Origin: Cedecea colo
GTDB lineage: Bacteria > Pseudomonadota > Gammaproteobacteria > Enterobacterales > Enterobacteriaceae
Direction of reading: 5' to 3'
Length of the DNA stretch: 64,000 nucleotides
Assembly (NCBI RefSeq): GCF_011808225.1
Contig: NZ_SOYS01000002.1
Coordinates: forward strand, 372,001 to 436,000
The position numbers and the translations under genes are program-made. A model generated the notes under the pieces. The model saw only the letters and a list, made by a program, of their open reading frames with translations, did not search any database and was not told where the DNA came from. Within the stretch, counting starts at the first letter, position 1. Every line of letters begins with the position of its first letter. Positions 42,768-52,169 of this stretch are shown piece by piece.

Positions 42768-43775
42768 ATGAAGGTACTGGTCACGGGCGCCACCAGCGGT
42801 TTAGGCCGAAACGCGGTCGAATATCTACGTGCGAAGGGTATCAGCGTTCGCGCCACGGGCCGCAATGAGGCGATGGGCAAGCTGCTGAAAAAAATGGGCG
42901 CCGAGTTTGTGCATGCGGACCTGACTGAACTCGTCTCCTCGCAGGCAAAAGTGATGCTGGCCGACGTCGACACGCTCTGGCACTGCTCAAGCTTTACTTC
43001 GCCGTGGGGCACGCAGGAAGCGTTCGATCTCGCCAACGTGCGCGCAACCCGCCGTCTGGGTGAATGGGCCGTTGCCTGGGGCGTGCGCAACTTTATTCAT
43101 ATCTCTTCGCCTTCGCTCTATTTTGATTATCGCCATCACCGCAATATCAGCGAAGATTTCCGTCCGGCGCGCTTCGCAAACGAATTTGCGCGCAGCAAAG
43201 CCGCAAGCGAAGAAGTGATTCAGCTGCTGGCGCAGGCCAACCCGCATACGCGCTTTACCATTTTGCGCCCGCAAAGCCTGTTCGGGCCCCACGATAAAGT
43301 GTTCTTCCCGCGCCTGGTACAGATGATGCGTCACTACGGCAGCATTTTACTGCCGCGCGGCGGCGATGCGCTGGTTGATATGACCTATCTGGAAAACGCC
43401 GTCCATGCCATGTGGCTGGCCTCTGAGCATAATGAACTGCCTTCCGGTCGCGCCTATAACATTACCAATATGGAAGCGCGCCCGCTGCGCACCATTGTGC
43501 AAAAGCTGATTGACGATCTGGATATCAAGTGCCGCATCCGCTCCGTGCCTTATCCGATGCTGGATATGATTGCCCGCGGGATGGAAAAGTTTGGCAACAA
43601 AGCGGCCAGAGAACCGGCGCTGACGCACTACGGCGTGTCAAAGCTGAATTTTGATTTGACGCTGGATACCTCGCGTGCCGAAAGCGAGCTGGGCTATAAG
43701 CCCATTGTCACGCTCGATGAGGGGATTCGCCGTACCGCAGCTTGGCTGAAAGACCACGGTACGCTGCATCGTTAA
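42768..43775 (+). CDS. ybjS: NAD-dependent epimerase/dehydratase-family protein YbjS
   Basis: A 335-residue extended SDR protein with the cofactor motif TGATSGLGR at residues 6-14. The catalytic-type YxxxK region is not canonical ([13 protein letters not shown]). It is close to E. coli YbjS throughout. The start is ATG 42768 ([13 protein letters not shown]); an in-frame TTG three codons upstream is possible. It is 88 bp after ybjT, and its stop directly abuts the convergent amiD stop. Confidence 0.94.
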   Translation: MKVLVTGATSGLGRNAVEYLRAKGISVRATGRNEAMGKLLKKMGAEFVHADLTELVSSQAKVMLADVDTLWHCSSFTSPWGTQEAFDLANVRATRRLGEWAVAWGVRNFIHISSPSLYFDYRHHRNISEDFRPARFANEFARSKAASEEVIQLLAQANPHTRFTILRPQSLFGPHDKVFFPRLVQMMRHYGSILLPRGGDALVDMTYLENAVHAMWLASEHNELPSGRAYNITNMEARPLRTIVQKLIDDLDIKCRIRSVPYPMLDMIARGMEKFGNKAAREPALTHYGVSKLNFDLTLDTSRAESELGYKPIVTLDEGIRRTAAWLKDHGTLHR

Positions 43776-44606
43776 TTAGCCCTGGCCGTATTTCTCCAGC
43801 AGCGCTTGTGCAATAGCCTGACTTTGCGCATCCGCCACGCCGTTATACAGCGCCGGGCGGAAGTGCATCTGGAAGGCGCCTATCACCCGCCGCTGCCCGG
43901 CCTCCGTCATTCCCGCCTCAACCTGATAACCATAGCGCGACAGCAAATCCAGCAGGCTTGCGGAATCAACCGGCGCATAAGGATCGCGTCCGTTCAGATA
44001 AAACGCCACACGTGCTTCATCTGGCCATGCGCCGATCCCTTTTTGCGCCAGCTGCTGCCAGGGAAAAAGCGGACCGGGATCGACTTTGCGTTGCGGAGCA
44101 ATATCACCGTGAGCGACAACGTTCTGCGGCGCAATGTGATAACGCCCGATAATCTCTTTTGCGAGCTTTTCCAGCACATCGATTTGCGGAGCATTAAACG
44201 GGTAAAACTGCTTCACCTCGCCCTGACGGCGGTAGCCTTGATTCTCAAGCTCGATGCCGATGGAGGTATCGTTGATGCGGGTAGCGCCGCGCCAGAAGCT
44301 CGCCCCCGCATGCCAGGCCAGTTCACTTTCCGGCACCAGCCGCCAGATAACCGGTTTACCGCCTGACAGCGGCGGATTATCGGGAATGAGGTAGTGAGCG
44401 CTGACGTTTTTGTCCGTCAGCGTCGCAAGCGAGCCGTGAAAATCATCGGCGGTATAGTGAATAACCAGCACTTTTACGCGCGGATAAGCCGCCTGCGCCT
44501 GGCGACGGGTATCAATTTTATAGCTGCCCTTATCGATAACGCCCTTCTCGCTGGTACAGCCCGCCAGCAACATAGTGATAATGAAGGCGGCAAGACGAGC
44601 TTTCAT
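43776..44606 (-). CDS. amiD: outer-membrane lipoprotein N-acetylmuramoyl-L-alanine amidase AmiD
   Basis: A zinc amidase that cleaves MurNAc- and anhydroMurNAc-peptide bonds at the inner face of the outer membrane. The 276 residues have a lipoprotein signal with lipobox LLAGC, an Amidase_2 domain with zinc ligands in [10 protein letters not shown] and [16 protein letters not shown], and a C-terminal peptidoglycan-binding domain (about 200-276). Its ATG overlaps the ybjQ stop by four bases. Confidence 0.96.
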   Translation of the reverse strand: MKARLAAFIITMLLAGCTSEKGVIDKGSYKIDTRRQAQAAYPRVKVLVIHYTADDFHGSLATLTDKNVSAHYLIPDNPPLSGGKPVIWRLVPESELAWHAGASFWRGATRINDTSIGIELENQGYRRQGEVKQFYPFNAPQIDVLEKLAKEIIGRYHIAPQNVVAHGDIAPQRKVDPGPLFPWQQLAQKGIGAWPDEARVAFYLNGRDPYAPVDSASLLDLLSRYGYQVEAGMTEAGQRRVIGAFQMHFRPALYNGVADAQSQAIAQALLEKYGQG

Positions 44607-44926
44607 CGGCGGGTTTTCACCGCCGTACCCGTTACGCTCACCATCAGCATGCTGCCTTCTTTGCCTACGGTTTCGTAATCGATATCAATGCCTACAACGG
44701 CATTCGCGTCCAGGCTTTCCGCCTGTTCCTGTAACTCTTTAAAGGCGATTTCACGCGCTTTACGCAACTCCTTTTCATAAGCCCCTGAACGGCCACCGAC
44801 GATATCACGCACGCCCGCAAAAAAATCACGGAAAATATTGGCGCCCAGGATAGCTTCCCCGGTCACCACGCCGCAGTATTCAGTGATGATCTGCCCTTCA
44901 AGCGTCGGGGTAGTGGTAAATTGCAT
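44603..44926 (-). CDS. ybjQ: UPF0145 / DUF74 family protein YbjQ
   Basis: A 107-residue protein of the widespread YbjQ family ([36 protein letters not shown]). Such proteins form pentameric rings; function is not established. The start is ATG 44926 ([19 protein letters not shown]). It is upstream of and coupled to amiD. Confidence 0.95.
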   Translation of the reverse strand: MQFTTTPTLEGQIITEYCGVVTGEAILGANIFRDFFAGVRDIVGGRSGAYEKELRKAREIAFKELQEQAESLDANAVVGIDIDYETVGKEGSMLMVSVTGTAVKTRR

Positions 44927-45033
44927 CGGCTTCTCCTCTCTTTGGATCAATATCTTAGCGCGCTGCCCGCCACGCATTTTGACAGCGATACGCTATGCTA
45001 AGGTAGTCCTCCTGAGAAAATAAGGAAATAAAA

Positions 45034-45561
45034 ATGCGCAGCTCAGTTTTGGTTCTTCTTCCGTGCGCCATGCTCCTGACGGCCTGTACGTCCAGCGTTA
45101 GCCCGGCCTTTAAAGATATTGGCACCCGCAGCGGCCCGTGCATCGAAGGCGGCCCGGATAGCGTGGCGCAGCAGTTTTATGACTATCAAATAGCCCACAA
45201 ATCTATAGGCACCAGCGGACTAACCGGCCTGCGTCCTTATCTTAGCGATTCGCTCTCGCAGCAGTTGCAAAAAGCCAGCAGCTCGCCGAATGCACAGAAC
45301 GCCTTTATGCGCGAAGATATCTTCTCCAGCAACGCCCGCGGAGTGGACAAAGCGGAAGTGGCAACTGCGTCAACCATTCCGAATACCGATGCACGAAACA
45401 TTCCGCTACGCGTGAAGCTCTCCAAAGGCAGCCAAAGCTGGCAGGATGAAGTGCTGATGATCCGCGAAGGACAGTGCTGGGCGGTTGACGACGTTCGCTA
45501 TCTCGGCGCCAACAGCCACGCGCCTGCCGGCAGCCTGCGCCAGGCTATTGAGACCAATTAA
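45034..45561 (+). CDS. ybjP: predicted lipoprotein YbjP
   Basis: A 175-residue lipoprotein with a signal peptide and lipobox LLTAC at about residues 14-18, resembling E. coli YbjP (TRSGPCIEGGPDSVAQQFYDY, GQCWAVDDVRYLG). In E. coli it precedes artP. RBS AAGGAA upstream. The role is unclear; sequence after the lipobox is a globular periplasmic domain (DUF3828-like). Confidence 0.92.
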   Translation: MRSSVLVLLPCAMLLTACTSSVSPAFKDIGTRSGPCIEGGPDSVAQQFYDYQIAHKSIGTSGLTGLRPYLSDSLSQQLQKASSSPNAQNAFMREDIFSSNARGVDKAEVATASTIPNTDARNIPLRVKLSKGSQSWQDEVLMIREGQCWAVDDVRYLGANSHAPAGSLRQAIETN

Positions 45562-45725
45562 TTGCTGATTATTCGCACGCCTGGCGGGATGCAGCCCATA
45601 ACCCATGTAAATAGTCTGGATTTTTTGCGTAACTCCGACATTTATTCCTGGTTCCATTCCGCCACGCTATTTTGTGCTACTTTTAACAATGAAACCCGAT
45701 TGTTTTTAAGTTTTAACGCACAAAG

Positions 45726-45743
45726 ATTGCATAACTATTCTGT
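45726..45743 (+). promoter_or_regulatory. Candidate ARG box upstream of artP
   Basis: ATTGCATAACTATTCTGT resembles the ArgR consensus WNTGAATWWWWATTCANW with two core mismatches. ArgR regulation of artP is known in E. coli. The rest of the 226-bp ybjP-artP gap is AT-rich with no other feature. Confidence 0.4.
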
Positions 45744-45787
45744 TAAAGGTAATCTTTGCGGCCTCAATTGCTACGTAACCGCAACGA

Positions 45788-46516
45788 ATGAGTATTCAAC
45801 TAAACGGCATTAATTGCTTTTACGGCGCGCATCAGGCGCTGTTCGATATCACCCTTGAGTGCCCGCATGGCGAAACGCTGGTGCTGCTTGGTCCAAGTGG
45901 TGCGGGTAAAAGCTCGCTGCTGCGCGTACTCAATCTGCTTGAGATGCCTCAATCCGGGCAGCTCAGCATTGCGGGCAACCATTTTGACTTCACCAAAGCA
46001 CCCGGCGAAAAAGCTATCCGTGAGCTGCGCCAGAACGTGGGTATGGTGTTTCAGCAATACAATCTCTGGCCGCATCTGACCGTGCTGCAAAACCTGACTG
46101 AAGCGCCCTGCCGCGTCTTAGGTTTAAGCAAGGACGATGCCCGCGCGCGCGCGGATAAGCTGCTCGAACGCCTGCGCCTCAAACCTTATATGGACCGCTA
46201 TCCTCTGCACCTTTCCGGTGGTCAGCAGCAGCGCGTGGCTATTGCCCGTGCGCTGATGATGGAGCCGCAGATCCTGCTGTTTGATGAGCCAACCGCCGCG
46301 CTGGATCCGGAGATTACCGCGCAGATCGTCAGCATCATTCGCGAACTGGCAGAAACCAACATTACCCAGGTCATCGTGACGCACGAAGTGGAAGTGGCGC
46401 GCAAAACCGCCAGCCGCGTGGTGTACATGGAAAACGGCCATATTGTTGAACAAGGTACGGCGAGTTGCTTTACCAACCCGCAGACCGACGCGTTTAAATT
46501 CTATTTATCACACTGA
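45788..46516 (+). CDS. artP: arginine ABC transporter ATP-binding protein ArtP
   Basis: The ATPase of the high-affinity arginine importer. The 242 residues carry Walker [10 protein letters not shown] (35-43), Q-loop [10 protein letters not shown], signature [15 protein letters not shown] and Walker [12 protein letters not shown]. First of artPIQM, followed 20 bp later by artI. Confidence 0.98.
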   Translation: MSIQLNGINCFYGAHQALFDITLECPHGETLVLLGPSGAGKSSLLRVLNLLEMPQSGQLSIAGNHFDFTKAPGEKAIRELRQNVGMVFQQYNLWPHLTVLQNLTEAPCRVLGLSKDDARARADKLLERLRLKPYMDRYPLHLSGGQQQRVAIARALMMEPQILLFDEPTAALDPEITAQIVSIIRELAETNITQVIVTHEVEVARKTASRVVYMENGHIVEQGTASCFTNPQTDAFKFYLSH

Positions 46517-46536
46517 TGTTGAACGGGAAAATGATA

Positions 46537-47268
46537 ATGAAAAAAGTTCTGCTTGCCACATTGCTCGCCGGTCTGAGCCTGTCTGCCACGGCTGCACAAA
46601 CGATTCGTTTTGCTACGGAAGCCTCTTACCCTCCGTTTGAGTCCATGGACGCCAACAACAAAATCGTTGGCTTCGATGTCGATTTGGCTAACGCGTTGTG
46701 TAAAGAGATCGATGCCACCTGCACCTTCTCTAACCAGTCTTTCGACAGCCTGATCCCAAGCCTGAAGTTCCGCCGTATCGACGCGGCAATGGCCGGTATG
46801 GACATCACGCCGGAGCGTGAAAAACAGGTTCTGTTCAGCAACCCGTATTACGATAACTCTGCTCTGTTCATCGGTCAGAAAGGCAAAATTGCCGATATCG
46901 CGGCGCTGAAAGGCAAAAAAGTCGGCGTGCAGAACGGCACCACGCATCAGAAATTCATCATGGATAAGCATCCGGAAATCACCACCGTTCCATACGATAG
47001 CTACCAGAATGCGAAGCTGGATCTGCAAAATGGCCGCATCGATGCGGTATTCGGTGACACGGCTGTGGTAACCGAGTGGCTGAAAGCCGAGCCAAAACTG
47101 GCGGCAATCGGCGACAAAGTGACCGACAAAGACTACTTCGGCACCGGGCTGGGCATCGCGGTTCGTCAGGGCAACACTGACCTGCAGGCGAAGTTCAACA
47201 CCGCGCTGGAGAAAGTGAAGAAGGATGGGACTTACCAGACCATCTATGAAAAATGGTTTCAGAAGTAA
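46537..47268 (+). CDS. artI: periplasmic binding protein ArtI
   Basis: A 243-residue extracytoplasmic solute receptor of the arginine transporter with a signal peptide (MKKVLLATLLAGLSLSATAA) followed by QTIRFATEASYPPFES. Start ATG 46537 is preferred to ATG 46516 or 46531 because the signal peptide then begins MKK and GGGAAA is correctly spaced. It is a paralogue of ArtJ (48817) with the same NGTTHQK and YDSYQNA motifs. Confidence 0.96.
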   Translation: MKKVLLATLLAGLSLSATAAQTIRFATEASYPPFESMDANNKIVGFDVDLANALCKEIDATCTFSNQSFDSLIPSLKFRRIDAAMAGMDITPEREKQVLFSNPYYDNSALFIGQKGKIADIAALKGKKVGVQNGTTHQKFIMDKHPEITTVPYDSYQNAKLDLQNGRIDAVFGDTAVVTEWLKAEPKLAAIGDKVTDKDYFGTGLGIAVRQGNTDLQAKFNTALEKVKKDGTYQTIYEKWFQK

Positions 47269-47278
47269 GCCACACTGA

Positions 47279-47995
47279 ATGAACGAAATGTTTCCTTTAG
47301 CAAGCGCCACCGGGATGACCGTTGGCCTTGCCGTTTGTGCTCTGGTCATCGGCCTTGCTCTGGCGATGCTCTTCGCTGTCTGGGAGTCCGCCAGATGGCG
47401 CCCGGTGGCGTGGGCTGGTTCAGCGCTGGTGACCGTGCTGCGCGGCCTGCCTGAAATTCTGGTCGTGCTCTTTATCTACTTCGGCTCTTCTCAGCTACTG
47501 CTGACCTTGTCTGACGGCTTTACTCTGCATCTTGGTTTTGCGCAGATTCCGGTGCAGATGCAAATTGAGAACTTCGACGTCAGCCCCTTCCTGTGCGGCG
47601 TGATTGCCCTCTCCCTGCTTTATTCTGCTTACGCTTCGCAAACGCTGCGCGGCGCGCTGAAAGCCGTGCCCGTTGGGCAGTGGGAATCAGGCCAGGCGCT
47701 GGGCTTATCAAAAGTGGCCATTTTCTTCCGGCTAATAATGCCGCAGATGTGGCGTCATGCGTTGCCGGGGCTGGGTAACCAGTGGCTGGTGCTGCTGAAA
47801 GATACCGCCCTGGTGTCGCTTATCAGCGTGAACGATTTGATGCTGCAGACCAGAAGTATCGCCACCCGCACCCAGGAGCCGTTTACCTGGTACGTCATTG
47901 CCGCCGCGATTTATCTGCTGATTACGCTTGTGAGCCAGTACATCCTCAAACGTATCGACCTGCGTGCCACGCGCTTTGAGCGGAGGCCCGGCTGA
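47279..47995 (+). CDS. artQ: arginine ABC transporter permease ArtQ
   Basis: A 238-residue inner-membrane permease with about five TM segments and the EAA-like loop [24 protein letters not shown] contacting ArtP. Its stop codon overlaps the artM ATG (TGATG). Forms the channel with ArtM. Confidence 0.97.
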   Translation: MNEMFPLASATGMTVGLAVCALVIGLALAMLFAVWESARWRPVAWAGSALVTVLRGLPEILVVLFIYFGSSQLLLTLSDGFTLHLGFAQIPVQMQIENFDVSPFLCGVIALSLLYSAYASQTLRGALKAVPVGQWESGQALGLSKVAIFFRLIMPQMWRHALPGLGNQWLVLLKDTALVSLISVNDLMLQTRSIATRTQEPFTWYVIAAAIYLLITLVSQYILKRIDLRATRFERRPG

Positions 47996-48663
47996 TGCTT
48001 GAATATTTACCGCAGCTGCTCAAAGGTCTGCACACCAGCCTGACGCTGACCGCGGCATCTATCGTCGTGGCGCTGATTTTGTCACTGATTTTCACCATCA
48101 TCCTGACGTTAAAAACGCCGGTGCTGGTGTACATCGTTCGCGCCTGGATCACGCTGTTCACCGGCACGCCTTTGCTGGTGCAAATCTTCCTGATTTACTA
48201 CGGCCCGGGCCAGTTCCCGTCGATTCAGAACTACCCGGCGCTCTGGCACCTGCTCTCTGAGCCGTGGCTGTGCGCGCTGATTGCGCTTTCTCTGAACAGC
48301 GCCGCGTACACCACGCAGCTCTTTTACGGTGCTATCCGCGCAATCCCGGAAGGCCAATGGCAATCCTGCGGCGCGCTGGGCATGAGCAAAAAAGATACGC
48401 TGGCCATTCTGCTGCCGTATGCATTTAAACGCGCCCTGTCGTCTTATTCCAACGAAGTGGTGCTGGTGTTCAAAAGCACCTCTCTGGCCTACACCATCAC
48501 GCTGATGGAGGTCATGGGCTACGGACAGCTGCTGTATGGGCGCACCTATGATGTGATGGTGTTTGGCGCTGCGGGTCTGGTTTATCTGGTGGTCAACGGC
48601 TGTTTAACGCTGCTGATGCGTCTGATAGAACGTCGCGCGCTGGCATTTGAACGCCGAAACTAA
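47995..48663 (+). CDS. artM: arginine ABC transporter permease ArtM
   Basis: A 222-residue permease (five TM segments) with the ATPase-contact loop EGQWQSCGALGMSKKDTLAILLP. Starts within the artQ stop codon. It is followed by a strong terminator at 48674-48700 before artJ. Confidence 0.97.
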   Translation: MLEYLPQLLKGLHTSLTLTAASIVVALILSLIFTIILTLKTPVLVYIVRAWITLFTGTPLLVQIFLIYYGPGQFPSIQNYPALWHLLSEPWLCALIALSLNSAAYTTQLFYGAIRAIPEGQWQSCGALGMSKKDTLAILLPYAFKRALSSYSNEVVLVFKSTSLAYTITLMEVMGYGQLLYGRTYDVMVFGAAGLVYLVVNGCLTLLMRLIERRALAFERRN

Positions 48664-48673
48664 CAGGCTTGCT

Positions 48674-48700
48674 AAGGCGGGGAACTTCCCCGCCTTTTTT
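48674..48700 (+). terminator. artPIQM terminator
   Basis: AAGGCGGGG-AACTT-CCCCGCCTT followed by TTTT, just after artM. It is a strong intrinsic terminator that separates artPIQM from artJ. Confidence 0.92.
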
Positions 48701-48730
48701 GTATTCAGTGAAATATAATTATACGTTTTT

Positions 48731-48748
48731 ATTGAATATAAATTCATT
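48731..48748 (+). promoter_or_regulatory. ARG box (ArgR operator) upstream of artJ
   Basis: ATTGAATATAAATTCATT matches WNTGAATWWWWATTCANW perfectly. A weaker box-like sequence, AGTGAAATATAATTATAC (48707-48724), lies upstream and overlaps a TATAAT. artJ is the most strongly ArgR-repressed art gene in E. coli. Confidence 0.8.
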
Positions 48749-48816
48749 TGCTGGCAAGGTTATTCGACGTCGGGAAACGACGATTATAGAATAAACACGA
48801 CAGACGGGAGCCACAC

Positions 48817-49548
48817 ATGAAGAAGTTACTTTTAGCCGCTATGCTCGCCACAGCCGCATTCAGCGCCGCCGCAGCAGATAAGATCAACTTTGGTTCTTCG
48901 GCAACCTATCCGCCATTTGAATCGCTGGATGCCAGCAATCAGATCGTCGGTTTTGATATCGATCTGGCGAAAGCTTTATGCAAACAGATGCAGGCAGACT
49001 GTACCTTTACCAACCACGCGTTTGACAGCCTGATCCCGTCGTTGAAATTCCGTAAATACGATGCGGTGATCTCCGGGATGGATATCACGCCGGAACGCAG
49101 CAAACAGGTCGCCTTTACCAATCCGTACTATGCAAACTCAGCCGTCGTCATCGCTAAGAAAGGGGCATTTAAGTCTCTGGACGATCTGAAGGGCAAACGT
49201 ATCGGCATGGAGAACGGCACCACGCATCAGAAATACCTGCAGGATAAGCATCCGGAAATCAAAACGGTTTCCTACGACAGCTATCAGAACGCGATTATCG
49301 ATCTGAAAAATGGCCGTATTGACGGGGTATTTGGCGACACGGCGGTGGTGAATGAATGGCTGAAAACCAACCCACAGCTTGGCACGGTTGGCGAACACGT
49401 CACTGACCCGCAATACTTCGGCACCGGCCTTGGCATTGCCGTTCGCCCGGAAAATAAAGCGTTGCTGAAAAAACTTAACGACGCGCTGGCGGCGATTAAA
49501 GCCGACGGCACTTACCAGAAAATTAGCGACCAGTGGTTCCCGCAGTAA
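48817..49548 (+). CDS. artJ: arginine-specific periplasmic binding protein ArtJ
   Basis: A 243-residue L-arginine receptor with a signal peptide (MKKLLLAAMLATAAFSAAAA) and the SBP_bac_3 fold (INFGSSATYPPFESLDAS, GIAVRPENKALLKKLN). It has its own ArgR-controlled promoter and is separated from artPIQM by a terminator. A paralogue of ArtI. It is followed by a REP and the convergent rlmC. Confidence 0.97.
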   Translation: MKKLLLAAMLATAAFSAAAADKINFGSSATYPPFESLDASNQIVGFDIDLAKALCKQMQADCTFTNHAFDSLIPSLKFRKYDAVISGMDITPERSKQVAFTNPYYANSAVVIAKKGAFKSLDDLKGKRIGMENGTTHQKYLQDKHPEIKTVSYDSYQNAIIDLKNGRIDGVFGDTAVVNEWLKTNPQLGTVGEHVTDPQYFGTGLGIAVRPENKALLKKLNDALAAIKADGTYQKISDQWFPQ

Positions 49549-49561
49549 GCTCTTTCAAAGA

Positions 49562-49591
49562 TGGCGGATGGCGCAAGCTTATCCGCCCTAC
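49562..49591. repeat. REP (repetitive extragenic palindrome)
   Basis: GGCGGATGGCGCAAGCTTAT followed by CCGCCCTAC is the REP pattern: imperfect palindrome GGCGGAT/ATCCGCC with the TAC tail. It sits between convergent artJ and rlmC, the usual REP position. Confidence 0.8.
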
Positions 49592-49594
49592 CGC

Positions 49595-50725
49595 TTAATC
49601 TGCCCTGATTAGCAAAGCCAATACTTCGTAATGCGCCGTATGCGGGAACATATCGAATAGCTGCACCCGCTCAACCCGATAGGCCGACAGGGACGAGATA
49701 TCCCGCGCCATGGTCTGCGCATTACAGCTTGAATAAACAATATATTTTGGCGCGACGCCATTCAGGTAATAGCACAGCGCCTGGCCGATGCCGCGCCTTG
49801 GCGGGTTCACCAGCACCAGATCGGGAATATCCTGCTGGTCGGTGGCGAACTGCGTGGAATCCAGCGCCTGGAAATGAATATCTGTCAGCCCAAGTTTTGC
49901 CGCCGACTGCCGAGCGCTGGCGATAGCCTCCGGCGCAATTTCAATACCGGTCAGCTTCATCTCCTGAGTCGCACAATGCAGGCCAAACCCGCCTACGCCG
50001 CAGAACAAATCCCACATATGCTTAACCGGCAGCGCGCTCACCCAATCACGCGCGCTTGCATAAAGTGAGGCTGCAACCACGGGGTTGGTCTGGAAGAAAC
50101 TTTGCGGACGAATATACAGCGGCACGCCGTTAAACTGCTCTTCCAGCGCGCGCTGTTCGGTCAGCGGTATCTCCTGCTCCCCTTCCATAATGGCCATATG
50201 AACGGGCTGAATATTGGCGGAGATAACCTTCAACTGCGGCAGCTGCTGTTGCAGCCAGGGCAAGGCCGCACGAAGCTGTTCGAGCTTGCTAACCGAACGC
50301 AGCACAAAGCGCAACATCAGCCCGCCATCAAGCTGACTTTCGGTCAACAACAGATATTTCAGCTCGCCCCGTTTACGCGCCACGTTATAGGGCGTTAAGC
50401 CTGCGCGTGCGATAAAGGGTTTCAGCGTTGCAAAAACAGCCTGGAAAGATGCCGGGTAAAGCGGGCAGTCGGTTAAATCTTCGGGGGAGCCGTCGCGGTG
50501 CAGCATACCCAATAGCGGTTTTTCCACGCTGCCGCTGACGACCATTTTGGCCTTATTACGAAACGCCTGTTCAGGACCGCAGACCGGCGAGCGCCACTCT
50601 TTCACCGCAACGTCGCTCAACAACCGGCGCAGGTCGTTCATTTTAGCGGTGAGTTGATCGGACACGGGCTGTTCAATCCACTGACAGGAGCGGCAACGGC
50701 CAGCATCATAGAGCGCGCAATGCAT
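49595..50725 (-). CDS. rlmC: 23S rRNA (uracil-747 C5)-methyltransferase RlmC
   Basis: A Fe-S-containing SAM methyltransferase of the RumA/TrmA family that methylates U747 of 23S rRNA. The 376 residues have the N-terminal cluster cysteines ([12 protein letters not shown] at 3-14, and Cys in DLTDCPLY), the SAM motif [18 protein letters not shown], and the catalytic cysteine in YSSCNAQT. It ends near REP DNA and is downstream of ybjO. Confidence 0.96.
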   Translation of the reverse strand: MHCALYDAGRCRSCQWIEQPVSDQLTAKMNDLRRLLSDVAVKEWRSPVCGPEQAFRNKAKMVVSGSVEKPLLGMLHRDGSPEDLTDCPLYPASFQAVFATLKPFIARAGLTPYNVARKRGELKYLLLTESQLDGGLMLRFVLRSVSKLEQLRAALPWLQQQLPQLKVISANIQPVHMAIMEGEQEIPLTEQRALEEQFNGVPLYIRPQSFFQTNPVVAASLYASARDWVSALPVKHMWDLFCGVGGFGLHCATQEMKLTGIEIAPEAIASARQSAAKLGLTDIHFQALDSTQFATDQQDIPDLVLVNPPRRGIGQALCYYLNGVAPKYIVYSSCNAQTMARDISSLSAYRVERVQLFDMFPHTAHYEVLALLIRAD

Positions 50726-50773
50726 AGTAAAACCCTGAAATATGACGAGGGCGCAGATTGTATCACCGCGCGC

Positions 50774-51268
50774 TTACTGAAGTTTAAAAAAAAGCCTGCT
50801 GCGTGAGGGGGCAAAAAGCAGAAACAGCACCAGCAAATCCGGCAGCTTCTGCATTATCAGGGAGTGGAAGATCTCACGTTTCGACTCGCCGGGAATGCTG
50901 AATAGCTCAGGATATCCCCAGCCCAGCGAAGCCGCCCAGAGATAGCTCACCGCTATTACCTGCGTGGCGAGATAGACCCAGCGTCCCCATGACTTCCCTT
51001 TCAGAATAACAAACGCACAGCGCACCTCAACGCACAGCATGACCAGGCTGCCGAGAAAAATCAGCGTCAGGCTCCAGGTTTGTACGCTGCGATGGACAAA
51101 ATCCATCATCCCCCGAACGCCCAGCAGATTAAGCAGCATCAGCAAATCCAGACAGCGGGTTGTCAGAATAGCGATGGCCGCCACCGCAACAAGCGTGGGG
51201 ACGTTTAATTTGGCCTGATGGCTACGTTGTTTCCTGAAAATTTGCACACCTCGCGTTCCATACGGCAC
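50774..51268 (-). CDS. ybjO: DUF2593 inner-membrane protein YbjO
   Basis: A 164-residue membrane protein with about four hydrophobic segments, similar to E. coli YbjO (LNVPTLVAVAAIAILTTR, GESKREIFHSLIMQKLPD). Function is unknown. The frame opens with GTG at 51268, but this codon abuts a strong hairpin (51268-51292) and lacks a ribosome-binding site. An internal GTG at 51247 (MQIFRKQRSHQAK), with GGA about 10 bp upstream, may be the real start, giving 157 residues. It is downstream of potFGHI on the same strand. Confidence 0.85.
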   Translation of the reverse strand: MPYGTRGVQIFRKQRSHQAKLNVPTLVAVAAIAILTTRCLDLLMLLNLLGVRGMMDFVHRSVQTWSLTLIFLGSLVMLCVEVRCAFVILKGKSWGRWVYLATQVIAVSYLWAASLGWGYPELFSIPGESKREIFHSLIMQKLPDLLVLFLLFAPSRSRLFFKLQ

Positions 51269-51292
51269 AGTGCCGCGTCAGGCGCGGCACTG
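51268..51292 (-). terminator. potI-ybjO intercistronic hairpin
   Basis: A perfect 10-bp stem CAGTGCCGCG / CGCGGCACTG with loop TCAGG between potI and ybjO. No T tract follows on the minus strand, so it may be a partial terminator or mRNA 3'-end stabiliser for potFGHI. Confidence 0.55.
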
Positions 51293-51323
51293 GAGGTAAC
51301 AATAATTGCAGATTTTAAGCGTT

Positions 51324-52169
51324 TCAGCCACGCCTTGCACGCTGGATATCACGCAGTCGCTGCTTTTCTGCTCGCGCCATAAACCACCATGCAATCAGCC
51401 CGATGATGCCCACCACGCCGAGAATGATAGATGCCAGGGCGTTAATTTCCGGATTCACGCCCATACGCACGCTTGAGAATACCAGCATCGGCAGGGTTGT
51501 AGCGCCGGGCCCGGAGACAAAGCTCGCAATCACCAGATCATCAAGCGACAGGGTAAAGGCCAGCAGCCAGCCGGAGATAATCGCCGGGGCAATCATCGGC
51601 ACGGTTATCACAAAGAAAACTTTCAGCGGCGTGGCGCCAAGATCCATCGCCGCCTCTTCGATGGAATGATCAAGCTCCCTCAGGCGCGAGCTGATAACTA
51701 CCGACACATAGGCGGTGCAAAACGTTACGTGTGCAAGCCAGATGGTCAGCATGCCGCGGTCGCTCGGCCAGCCAATCGCGTGTCCCAGCGCAACGAACAG
51801 CAGCAGCAGCGATAGCCCGGTGATAACGTCCGGCATAACCAGCGGCGCGGTCAGCATAAATGCGAAACCCGTTGAGCCACGGAATGTGCCAAAGCGCACC
51901 ATTACCACCGCCGCGATCGTCCCCAGCACAACGGCCATGGTTGCCGCCGCTGCCGCAATCGTCAGGCTCAGGCCCACCGCGCTCATCATGGCGGAATCGT
52001 GAAACAGCTCCACATACCAGCGTGTTGACCAGCCCGCCCAGACCGTTACCAGCTTTGAGCTGTTGAAGGAATAAATCACCAGCATCAGCATCGGCGCATA
52101 CAGGAAGGTAAAGCCGATAACCAGGATGGCGATTCGCCACGGAGAACGCACTACCGGTAAGTTGTTCAT
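51324..52169 (-). CDS. potI: putrescine ABC transporter permease PotI
   Basis: A 281-residue permease of the PotFGHI putrescine importer with six TM segments and EAA loop EEAAMDLGATPLKVFFVITVP. Start ATG 52169 (MNNLPVVRSPWRIAIL); the frame runs upstream to 52211 inside potH. Its ATG overlaps the potH stop (ATGA). Confidence 0.96.
   Translation of the reverse strand: MNNLPVVRSPWRIAILVIGFTFLYAPMLMLVIYSFNSSKLVTVWAGWSTRWYVELFHDSAMMSAVGLSLTIAAAAATMAVVLGTIAAVVMVRFGTFRGSTGFAFMLTAPLVMPDVITGLSLLLLFVALGHAIGWPSDRGMLTIWLAHVTFCTAYVSVVISSRLRELDHSIEEAAMDLGATPLKVFFVITVPMIAPAIISGWLLAFTLSLDDLVIASFVSGPGATTLPMLVFSSVRMGVNPEINALASIILGVVGIIGLIAWWFMARAEKQRLRDIQRARRG

Noticed and set aside
46501-47349. 282-codon frame antisense to artI
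   Set aside because: It overlaps a well-supported gene on the other strand and has no similarity to known families.
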